In this document: piece by piece, positions 9,020 to 16,221 of the stretch
How positions within the stretch are numbered: the stretch's first letter is position 1
Layout: every line of letters starts with the position of its first letter
DNA from: an uncultured Bacteroidota bacterium
GTDB taxonomy: Bacteria > Bacteroidota > Bacteroidia > Chitinophagales > Chitinophagaceae
Assembly: GCA_903882805.1 (NCBI GenBank)
Contig: CAIRYK010000035.1
Coordinates: forward strand, 1 to 38,162
DNA length: 38,162 nucleotides
Direction: 5' to 3'
Made by a program: the position numbers and the translations under genes
Notes under the pieces: model-generated
The model's input: only the letters and a program-made list of their open reading frames with translations
The model's database searches: none
Told to the model about the DNA's origin: nothing

Positions 9020-9442
9020 ATGAAAGAGATATTCTGTCCCAAATGCAAGAATGAGGATATTGTAAAAGGCGGCGCTGCAAAGGGTAAGCAGCGGTACAAA
9101 TGCCGCAGTTGCGACTATCATTTTTCGGTAATGAAAGAGGGAAAAAGTATAGACCCTTATTATGTTATAAAGGCCTTGCAGCTTTATATAGAGGGCGTTA
9201 CGCTGCGCGAAATAGAGAGGATACTTGGTGTCAGTCATGTGTCGGTAATGAACTGGGTGCGCAGGTACAACATTAAAGCTCCGGAGAATTTTGATTATCG
9301 ACCTACCTACAAGGTGCTTACCCATGCCGAATTAGTGAGTTTTTTTAGCGATAAAGACTCACTCAAGGCATCGGGGTGCGTGATTACCGAGCTTGGCGAC
9401 AAGTTTATGGTCATAAAATGGGAGCGTTTTAAACGTAAATAA
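9020..9442 (+). CDS. Zinc-ribbon/HTH protein, IS1 InsA-like, possible regulator
   Basis: A 140-residue basic protein. Residues 1-37 form a zinc ribbon with CPKC (Cys6, Cys9) and CRSC (Cys28, Cys31). Residues 50-83 form a helix-turn-helix containing LREIERILGVSHVSVMNWV. This arrangement resembles IS1 InsA and the N-terminus of IS1-type transposases. The last 55 residues are not a DDE catalytic domain and match nothing I know. No second transposase frame, terminal inverted repeats or target duplication surround it, so it does not look like an insertion sequence. It faces acsA and precedes the porin, which suggests a domesticated DNA-binding regulator of this locus. That role is inference. Confidence 0.7.
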   Translation: MKEIFCPKCKNEDIVKGGAAKGKQRYKCRSCDYHFSVMKEGKSIDPYYVIKALQLYIEGVTLREIERILGVSHVSVMNWVRRYNIKAPENFDYRPTYKVLTHAELVSFFSDKDSLKASGCVITELGDKFMVIKWERFKRK

Positions 9443-9544
9443 GGGAGTAGCTATCCGGTTACCAAACATATATATGCGATTTCACAAGCGGCTGAATTGT
9501 TTCAACATTTGTTATGAAAATATTTCACACACAATATTCATTTT

Positions 9545-10939
9545 ATGCAAAAAACATTCAAACTATTGTCGTTACTCGCAGCCCTGCACATAACATCGGC
9601 AGCAGATGCGCAGAATTCGCAGCACTATGGCTCGGGACTGAAATTGGGTTTAAATCCGGAAGGCAGCAAGTATGTGCGCTTTCTTATCTGGAACCAGATA
9701 TGGGCCAGACATACGGAAAACAATCCGGGAACGATCGTTAACGGCGTTCCGTCGGAAACGACTCAGGATATTGGCGCTCGTAGGTTGCGTATGCTTGCAT
9801 ACGCACAGATTACACCGCGATATTTGATCCTAACGCACTTTGGTATTAATAACCAAACGTTTGTGAATGGCGGCGGCAGCGGCACAACTGGCACCGGTGG
9901 ATACGGCCAGGGCAAAAAGCCGCAGATTTTCTTTCACGATGCTTACAACGAATATGCGATTTTGCCTGCTACCGACAGCGCAGGCAAGAAAAAATCATTT
10001 AGTCTTTCGCTGGGCGCTGGTCTTCATTACTGGAATGGCGTATCGCGTATGAGCTCAGCAAGTACGCTAACCTTTCTAATGGTAGACGCTCCGGTATTTA
10101 ACTGGCCTACTATTGAGAATGCTGACCAGTTTGGCAGACAATATGGAATATACATTAAGGGCGCTGCAAAAAAGTTGCATTATCAGTTTAGTCTCGATAA
10201 GCCATTTGCCACCATCAGTAAACCCACCGATAGCGCTAATGTAGCAATAGACAACAGCGGCGATGCCGCGGGCGCCCTTAGCGGTTATGTAGATTATCAG
10301 TTTCTCGATCAGGAAAGCAATTTGTTGCCCTATCGCGTAGGTACTTATGTGGGCGGTAAACGGGTATTTAATATTGGCGGCGGTTTTTACCGCCAAGCGC
10401 GCGGCGTTATAAGTTCGGATGGAATGGGCAAACAACAGAAACACGATATTCTGTTGGTGGCAGGCGACGTTTTTGCCGAGTTGCCGGTGGGTAATAAAGA
10501 AAAGAATATGGCATTGACCGCTTATGGCGTATACTACAATTTCGACTTTGGCCCTAACTACCTACGCACATCTGGCATAATGAATACAGGTACTACCAAT
10601 ACTGCGGTACCTGCCGCCGATAGGGTACTGGAGGGACCAGGAAATGCCCGCGTATTGTTAGGTACAGGAAGTATTGCCTATGTGCAGGCAGGGTTTCTAC
10701 TGCCAAAGTTTAAAAGCAACAAGGTAAGGTTGCAGCCCATAGCTGCGCTGGCCTATAAAAACTTTGAAGCCCTAAAGGCTGCCGGCAGTTATTGGGATGC
10801 CGGAATGAATGTTTATCTTGATGCACATAATGCAAAAATAACAGCGCAGTATTCTTCCCGACCATTATACAATGCTGTTACAAAAGAACTGAAAGACCGT
10901 AAGGGGGAATTGATTATTCAGTTTCAGGTAGCGCTGTAA
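9545..10939 (+). CDS. Outer-membrane porin-like beta-barrel protein
   Basis: A 464-residue protein with a signal peptide (about residues 1-22, cleavage after SAADA). The mature part is rich in alternating aromatic and polar strands and Gly/Asn turns, typical of a porin of the phosphate-selective O/P-like group. It ends in FQVAL, a hydrophobic final strand. It lies directly before an MFS symporter, so an outer-plus-inner membrane uptake route for the same small carboxylate is plausible. I chose the ATG at 9545 because it opens a good signal peptide; an ATG at 9514 is in another frame. The substrate cannot be read from sequence. Confidence 0.75.
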   Translation: MQKTFKLLSLLAALHITSAADAQNSQHYGSGLKLGLNPEGSKYVRFLIWNQIWARHTENNPGTIVNGVPSETTQDIGARRLRMLAYAQITPRYLILTHFGINNQTFVNGGGSGTTGTGGYGQGKKPQIFFHDAYNEYAILPATDSAGKKKSFSLSLGAGLHYWNGVSRMSSASTLTFLMVDAPVFNWPTIENADQFGRQYGIYIKGAAKKLHYQFSLDKPFATISKPTDSANVAIDNSGDAAGALSGYVDYQFLDQESNLLPYRVGTYVGGKRVFNIGGGFYRQARGVISSDGMGKQQKHDILLVAGDVFAELPVGNKEKNMALTAYGVYYNFDFGPNYLRTSGIMNTGTTNTAVPAADRVLEGPGNARVLLGTGSIAYVQAGFLLPKFKSNKVRLQPIAALAYKNFEALKAAGSYWDAGMNVYLDAHNAKITAQYSSRPLYNAVTKELKDRKGELIIQFQVAL

Positions 10940-10980
10940 GCATTAACTAACAATATTACTAACTCACTAATAAAAAGTAT

Positions 10981-12510
10981 ATGAACGATAATTCGAAAAC
11001 CACAAGCATCTGGAAAGTTATTTCAGCATCGTCTGTGGGTACACTTATAGAGTGGTACGATTTTTACATTTTCGGTAGCCTTGCGGCAACAATCTCTACC
11101 AAATTTTTCCCGCAAAGTAATCCTACCGCAGCGTTTCTTTCTACACTGGCCACATTTGCGGCAGGTTTTGTGGTAAGGCCATTTGGCGCGCTTTTTTTTG
11201 GTAGACTTGGCGACCTTATTGGGCGTAAGTACACGTTTATGATGACCTTGTTACTCATGGGTGGCGCCACTTTCCTCATAGGTTGTGTGCCCAGTTATGA
11301 AACAATTGGCTTTTTTGCACCACTGTTGGTGCTGATACTTCGCTTGCTACAAGGTCTGGCCCTCGGCGGCGAGTATGGCGGCGCTGCTACCTATGTGGCA
11401 GAACATTCGCCTGCTGACCGTCGTGGATACTGGACGTCTTGGATACAAACCACAGCAACGGTTGGGCTTTTTGTTTCCCTGTTGGTTATTCTGGCTACTA
11501 AAACAGCGCTAAGTAAAGACGATTTCGAAAGCTGGGGATGGCGTGTTCCATTTTGGGTATCTATTATTATGATACTTGTTTCCTATATTATAAGACGGAA
11601 CATGCATGAGTCGCCCTTGTTTGCAAAAGCTAAAGCAGAAGGTAAAACAGCAAAAAATCCGCTAAAAGAGAGTTTTGGCAATAAATTCAATATGAAGTTT
11701 GTACTGCTTGCATTGTTTGGCGCTACTATGGGTCAGGGTGTGGTATGGTATACCGGGCAGTTTTATGCACTTAGCTTCCTGCAGAAGGTATGCACAGTAG
11801 ACAGCGCCCAAACTGATAGTCTGGTAGCGATAGCGCTTATCATGGGTACTCCTTTCTTCGTTGTTTTTGGCGGATTGAGCGACAAAATAGGACGTAAACC
11901 TATAATGATGGCAGGTATGCTATTGGCCATTGTTTGCTATAGGCCCATTTACAAAAAAATGTATGAGGTAGCAGATGTAAAAAGTAAAACGGAACTGGTC
12001 GCAAACCGAGCACACAAAATGGTGGCAAAACAGCTTGCCAATAATGATTCTGTGTATACTTATACAACCGTAAAAACTTATTCCGACGGCGCGGTCTTAA
12101 CGTTTGATAGCACGGTTACAGTAAAAATAAGCCCAAACAACACTGCTGTAACTTCGAAAACAGCTAAGTCGGTGTTGCTGAACAACAGCGATAAGTGGTC
12201 GTTGATAATGCTTGTTTTTATACAGGTATTATTTGTAACCATTGTTTACGGCCCAATTGCCGCTTTTCTGGTAGAAATGTTCCCAGTGAAGATCCGTTAT
12301 ACATCGATGTCGTTGCCTTACCATGTGGGTAATGGAGTATTCGGCGGCTTGCTGCCTACGGTGGCCACATATCTGGTTACTAAAGCCAAAGAAGGCGGCG
12401 CTTCCAACTGGTATCTGGAGGGATTATGGTATCCTATCATTATAGGCGCGGTCTGCTTTACCATAGGCGTTCTGTATATTGATAACAAAAACAATCATGC
12501 TAACGATTAA
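10981..12510 (+). CDS. MFS transporter, metabolite:H+ symporter family, with periplasmic insert
   Basis: A 509-residue major facilitator with metabolite:H+ symporter traits: the N-terminal GTLIEWYDFYIFG (20-32), GRLGDLIGRK (74-83), LQGLALGGEYGGA (123-135), and a second motif A, GGLSDKIGRKP (297-307). It probably imports an organic acid with protons across the inner membrane. An insert of about 85 residues (321-405) lies between predicted TM9 and TM10. By topology it would be periplasmic, and it is rich in Thr, Ser, Val and Lys. It follows the porin by 41 bp and precedes a small membrane protein by 12 bp, so these probably form one transcript. Acetate or propionate is the natural guess for substrate, unproven. 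Confidence 0.88.
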   Translation: MNDNSKTTSIWKVISASSVGTLIEWYDFYIFGSLAATISTKFFPQSNPTAAFLSTLATFAAGFVVRPFGALFFGRLGDLIGRKYTFMMTLLLMGGATFLIGCVPSYETIGFFAPLLVLILRLLQGLALGGEYGGAATYVAEHSPADRRGYWTSWIQTTATVGLFVSLLVILATKTALSKDDFESWGWRVPFWVSIIMILVSYIIRRNMHESPLFAKAKAEGKTAKNPLKESFGNKFNMKFVLLALFGATMGQGVVWYTGQFYALSFLQKVCTVDSAQTDSLVAIALIMGTPFFVVFGGLSDKIGRKPIMMAGMLLAIVCYRPIYKKMYEVADVKSKTELVANRAHKMVAKQLANNDSVYTYTTVKTYSDGAVLTFDSTVTVKISPNNTAVTSKTAKSVLLNNSDKWSLIMLVFIQVLFVTIVYGPIAAFLVEMFPVKIRYTSMSLPYHVGNGVFGGLLPTVATYLVTKAKEGGASNWYLEGLWYPIIIGAVCFTIGVLYIDNKNNHAND

Positions 12511-12522
12511 AATTACAAATCT

Positions 12523-12747
12523 ATGAATATACTGAAACGAGTATTAGGAATCGTATGGCTGGCATTGGCGTTGGCCGCTGCATACTTCTGCATTTTTACG
12601 TTTGGCGTACCTAAAATCACATCTGGCAAGCAAGACGATCTGGTGTTTGGTATCGTTATCCTATTTGTGCTTACTCCGATCATAGTCGGTGGTCTGTTCA
12701 CCTTTGGGCGTTATGCGCTGATGGGTGAATATGATAAGCACGAATAA
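12523..12747 (+). CDS. Small two-TM membrane protein, MFS-associated
   Basis: A 74-residue protein with two predicted membrane helices (about 7-28 and 42-65) and a charged C-terminal tail (GEYDKHE). It begins 12 bp after the MFS stop and is followed by a strong terminator, so it is the last gene of the porin-MFS unit. I believe it corresponds to a small Bacteroidota family (DUF6814-like), but I could not check this. Its position suggests an accessory subunit or stabiliser of the transporter, which is inference. Confidence 0.7.
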   Translation: MNILKRVLGIVWLALALAAAYFCIFTFGVPKITSGKQDDLVFGIVILFVLTPIIVGGLFTFGRYALMGEYDKHE

Positions 12748-12763
12748 GCAGGTTCAAAATTTT

Positions 12764-12804
12764 GAATGAAACCGATTGTTCAGCAACCGGTTTCATTCTT
12801 TTTT
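12764..12804 (+). terminator. Terminator after the porin-MFS unit
   Basis: A perfect 11-bp stem (12764-12774 with 12788-12798) is followed by six T residues. It separates the porin-MFS-small-protein unit from the sensor unit. Any CDS start at 12776 would lie inside this hairpin, which argues for the later ATG at 12818. Confidence 0.9.
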
Positions 12805-12817
12805 AATAAATTACAGT

Positions 12818-13021
12818 ATGACAATTAAGAAAGCTCCGAGGTATGCGTTGATAGCAGTGTTACTACTACTGTTATGTAACTACCCGCTACTGAGCGCAGC
12901 CAACAAGCCTGTATTGGTGAGCGGAATACCGCTCCTGTATATATATGTTGCCGCTGTGTGGCTATTGGGCATTATATTACTTTACGTAACAGCAAATTCG
13001 GGTACCGAGCATAATGAATAA
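12818..13021 (+). CDS. Small membrane protein overlapping the symporter-kinase
   Basis: A 67-residue protein with two predicted membrane helices (about 8-28 and 33-58) joined by a short loop. Its last 8 bases overlap the start of the symporter-kinase gene (ATGAATAA), so translation is probably coupled. Small two-helix partners are encoded next to several sodium:solute symporters, for example YjcH beside ActP in the E. coli acs operon and YhdT beside PanF. By analogy this could be a subunit of the transporter domain. I see no direct family signature. I chose the ATG at 12818 over 12776 because the latter lies in a terminator. Confidence 0.7.
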   Translation: MTIKKAPRYALIAVLLLLLCNYPLLSAANKPVLVSGIPLLYIYVAAVWLLGIILLYVTANSGTEHNE

Positions 13022-15710
13022 CGCAACGGTCGTCTTTATTTCTATTGTTTACCTCGCACTTTTGTTCGGTATTGCTTATTACATAGAGCGGCGCCGCACA
13101 GCGGGCAAGCGTTTTGTAAACAATGCCTGGGTATATGCACTATCGCTTGCGGTATATTGCACCGGTTGGACCTACTATGGCAGCGTGGGCAGGGCAGCTA
13201 CCAGCGGCGCAGAATTTATCACCGTTTATCTGGGTCCATCGGTAATGTGTGCGCTTTTTGTGCCAGTATTGCTTAAAATAGTGCGTATTTGCAAAACACA
13301 ACGTATCAACAGTATTGCCGATTTTATATCTACAAGATATGGCAAAAACTTTTCGTTGGGTATTATTGTTACCCTTTGCTGCGTCATTGGCGTGATTCCC
13401 TATATTGCTTTGCAGTTAAAGGCTATATCAAACAGCTATCATGTAATCGCCGGAGTTAGTTGTAATAACTCCCTACCATTGTTGCGCGACGATTCTATGT
13501 ATATAGCCGTTATAATGGCTGTGTTTATTATATTTTTTGGTACGCGTTCGGTCGATGCATCTGAACGACACGAAGGGCTGGTAGCGGCAATCGCTTTCGA
13601 GTCGGTGGTGAAACTGGCTGTGTTTGTAGTTGCAGGGCTATTCGTTACCTATGGGCTGTTCAATGGCTTTGGTTCGTTATTTGCGGCTGCTCATGCCCAG
13701 CATAAAGAACAGTTTTTCGTGATGCCGGGCATACATGTATACAGCAACTGGATAACAATGATACTGATCTCAATGACAGCAATGATGTTATTGCCTCGTC
13801 AGTTTCAGGTAGCGGTAGTAGAGAATACCAGCGAAAAGCATATAAAGAAAGCAATGTGGCTTTTTCCGCTGTATTTATTTATCATCAACATATTTGTTAT
13901 CCCAATCGCTATTGCCGGTAAGCTTTTATTGGGCCCTGGCGCCGATGCAGATACTTATGTCCTTTCTTTACCCTTGCTCAGCGGCCAGCATTTTTTGAGC
14001 GGTCTTATTTACATTGGCGGCCTTTCGGCGGCCAGCAGTATGATTATAGTAGAAACTATAGCGCTATCTACAATGGTAAGTAACCACCTTGTATTGCCCG
14101 CATTTCTTACCTCGCTGAAAGCACGCCGACCGGAAAAACCGGCGCTCAACCAAATTATAATAGCCCGGCGTGCAAGTATACTATTCATCCTTTTTCTTGC
14201 CTATATGTACGATAGGTATATAGCGGCTTACTTCCCCTTGGTGTCAATAGGTGTGGTGTCAATGGCTGCGGTTGCGCAGTTTGCGCCTACGGTTGTCGGG
14301 GCATTATATTGGAAACAAGCATCAAAAAACGGCGCAGTTGCTGGTATTGTAGCTGGTTTTTTAGTTTGGGGTTATACCTTGATCTTGCCATCCGTTATCA
14401 ATGCGGGATTTGCCAGCAATTCAATCTTAAAATACGGTCCCTGGGGTGTATCATGGTTACGGCCGCAGGCGTTGTTTGGTTTGGAGGATCTCGATTTGTT
14501 AGCGCATTCTTTCTTTTGGAGCATGACGGTTAATATTACCTGTTATGTAGTTTTCTCTATTTATTCGGTTTTGAAGCCCGAAGAACTGTTTCAGGGAAAC
14601 GTATTTGTTGATATTTTCAAGAATCAGCATGTCGCCGATCGTAGAAGCGTATGGAAGGGTACTGCATACCTTGCCGATATCAGGAAGCTATTATCCAGTT
14701 TTATAGGTCAGGATCGAGCAGATAGACTTTTGGCATCGTATGAACAAAGGCACCGCTTACCAACAGGATCGCCTGAGGCCGACCCGAGAATTGTTGCTTT
14801 TGCAGAGAAAATTCTCTCAGGGGTTATTGGTTCAGCGTCCGCGCGGTTTATGGTGAGTAATATTACTAAGGAAGAGCAGATAAATATTGATGAAGTATTG
14901 CGCATTGTAAAAGAATCGCAACAGGTATTGGAGCTAAACAAAGAACTCAAGAAAAAATCGATTGAACTCACTCGAGCCACTACTGCGCTTCAACAAGCCA
15001 ACGACCAATTAAAGCAGCTGGACGCAGTTAAGGATGAATTTCTTTACACAGTTACCCACGAGTTGCGCACACCACTTACTTCGATACGTGCGATGTCGGA
15101 AATTGTCTTCGACAATCCAGACATGGATGAACCTATGCGGCAACAATATCTGGGAAATATTGTTACCGAAATTGAGCGGCTTAGTCATTTAATTACTCAG
15201 GTGCTCAATCTGGAACGATACGAATCGGGTAGGCAGAAATTGCATTTGCAGTCTGTGGATGTTGCAGCGCTGATCAAAGACATAGTAAAATCATTAAGTC
15301 CGTTGGCCATAGGAAAGCAAGCTGAGATTCACTTCGTATCGCCCAGTAGCATGTTTTTACTGCAATGTGATAAAGACCTCATCAGGCAGGCGATATATAA
15401 TCTGGTGTCCAATAGTTTGAAGTTTGTGCCTTATGGAGCTGGCTACGTGAATATTGTAGCGCTGCAGGAAAACGGTGAAATGAAGATATGGGTACAAGAC
15501 AATGGCAAGGGGATACCAGCAGAGCTGCACCAACTGATATTTGACAAATTCTTTCAGGCCCATAACCAAACTTTAAAGAAGCCAGAAGGTAGCGGGTTGG
15601 GTTTGGCTATCTGTAAGCGTATCGTAGAGATGCACAATGGCAATATATGGGTTGAGTCGCCTCCTGAAGGCGGCGCGAAATTCATTGTAACGTTGCCCTA
15701 CGATATGTAG
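13014..15710 (+). CDS. Sodium:solute symporter-STAC-histidine kinase fusion (CbrA/CrbS-like)
   Basis: An 898-residue membrane sensor. Residues 1 to about 525 are an SLC5/PutP-type symporter with about 13 helices (YCTGWTYYGSVGRAA near 44-58, NSIADFISTRYGK near 100). A STAC segment follows (AEKILSGVIGSASARF at 597-612), then a coiled coil (about 640-670). The kinase core has His682 in the H-box VTHELRTPL, N box Asn796/Asn800, DNGKGIP at 829-835, and GSGLGLAIC from 859. CbrA senses or transports histidine and CrbS governs acetate switching through acs. Here the neighbouring acyl-CoA synthetases suggest a short-chain fatty acid signal. No PAS domain is seen between STAC and the kinase. The cognate receiver follows by 60 bp but has its own promoter. 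Confidence 0.93.
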   Translation: MNNATVVFISIVYLALLFGIAYYIERRRTAGKRFVNNAWVYALSLAVYCTGWTYYGSVGRAATSGAEFITVYLGPSVMCALFVPVLLKIVRICKTQRINSIADFISTRYGKNFSLGIIVTLCCVIGVIPYIALQLKAISNSYHVIAGVSCNNSLPLLRDDSMYIAVIMAVFIIFFGTRSVDASERHEGLVAAIAFESVVKLAVFVVAGLFVTYGLFNGFGSLFAAAHAQHKEQFFVMPGIHVYSNWITMILISMTAMMLLPRQFQVAVVENTSEKHIKKAMWLFPLYLFIINIFVIPIAIAGKLLLGPGADADTYVLSLPLLSGQHFLSGLIYIGGLSAASSMIIVETIALSTMVSNHLVLPAFLTSLKARRPEKPALNQIIIARRASILFILFLAYMYDRYIAAYFPLVSIGVVSMAAVAQFAPTVVGALYWKQASKNGAVAGIVAGFLVWGYTLILPSVINAGFASNSILKYGPWGVSWLRPQALFGLEDLDLLAHSFFWSMTVNITCYVVFSIYSVLKPEELFQGNVFVDIFKNQHVADRRSVWKGTAYLADIRKLLSSFIGQDRADRLLASYEQRHRLPTGSPEADPRIVAFAEKILSGVIGSASARFMVSNITKEEQINIDEVLRIVKESQQVLELNKELKKKSIELTRATTALQQANDQLKQLDAVKDEFLYTVTHELRTPLTSIRAMSEIVFDNPDMDEPMRQQYLGNIVTEIERLSHLITQVLNLERYESGRQKLHLQSVDVAALIKDIVKSLSPLAIGKQAEIHFVSPSSMFLLQCDKDLIRQAIYNLVSNSLKFVPYGAGYVNIVALQENGEMKIWVQDNGKGIPAELHQLIFDKFFQAHNQTLKKPEGSGLGLAICKRIVEMHNGNIWVESPPEGGAKFIVTLPYDM

Positions 15711-15717
15711 TTACACT

Positions 15718-15748
15718 TTTGCGCTTCACCTATTGTGCGCTACATTTG
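15718..15748 (+). promoter_or_regulatory. Promoter of the stand-alone receiver gene
   Basis: TTTG at 15718-15721 and TACATTTG at 15741-15748 are separated by exactly 19 bp, a complete match to the Bacteroidota consensus. It begins 8 bp after the kinase stop. The expected start near 15755 lies 16 nt before the ATG at 15771, so the receiver can be expressed separately from the kinase. Confidence 0.82.
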
Positions 15749-15770
15749 CAATGTCTTACAGAATCTATAC

Positions 15771-16136
15771 ATGAAAAAAATACTTGTTGTTGATGATGAT
15801 CCATATATACTGATGTCGCTTGAGTTTATAATGAAGAAGGGTGGCAATGAGGTTATGGTAGCGCGCGACGGTACAGAAGCTCTCGAAATAATTAATACCA
15901 ACAAACCTGATTTGGTATTGCTCGATATAATGATGCCCGATGTAGATGGTTATTCTATATGCAGTTACATAAAATCGACCGACGGACTCAGGGATACTAT
16001 TGTTGTATTTCTCAGCGCAAAAACGCAGGAAGCCGATATTCAAAAAGGTCTCGCCTTGGGAGCCGCAAGGTATATATGTAAGCCGTTTTCTACCCGCGAT
16101 TTAGCCAAAGAAATTAAGGAATTGCTCGATAAGTAG
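15771..16136 (+). CDS. Stand-alone response regulator receiver
   Basis: A 121-residue CheY-like protein consisting only of a REC domain. It has the acidic pair in VVDDD near residues 7-9, the phosphoacceptor Asp in LVLLDIMMPD near 53, the Ser of FLSAKT near 82, and Lys in CKPF near 105. There is no output domain, so it must signal through another protein. It directly follows the symporter-kinase and is the obvious partner of its His682. An in-frame ATG at 15735 would overlap the promoter, and the ATG at 15771 opens the canonical MKKILVVDDD. Possible outputs in the locus are the zinc-ribbon/HTH protein at 9020-9442 or unlinked factors. Confidence 0.92.
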   Translation: MKKILVVDDDPYILMSLEFIMKKGGNEVMVARDGTEALEIINTNKPDLVLLDIMMPDVDGYSICSYIKSTDGLRDTIVVFLSAKTQEADIQKGLALGAARYICKPFSTRDLAKEIKELLDK

Positions 16137-16221
16137 TGTTTTCTGGTTATTTGGTATACATTTTGATTTCTAGTTTAATTATTGAACTAATTTTCGTGTA
16201 GCGTTCAAAATTATCGGGATT

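Noticed and set aside
9020..9442. A complete insertion sequence
   Set aside because: Only an InsA-like N-terminal module is present; no transposase catalytic frame, inverted ends or target duplication were found.
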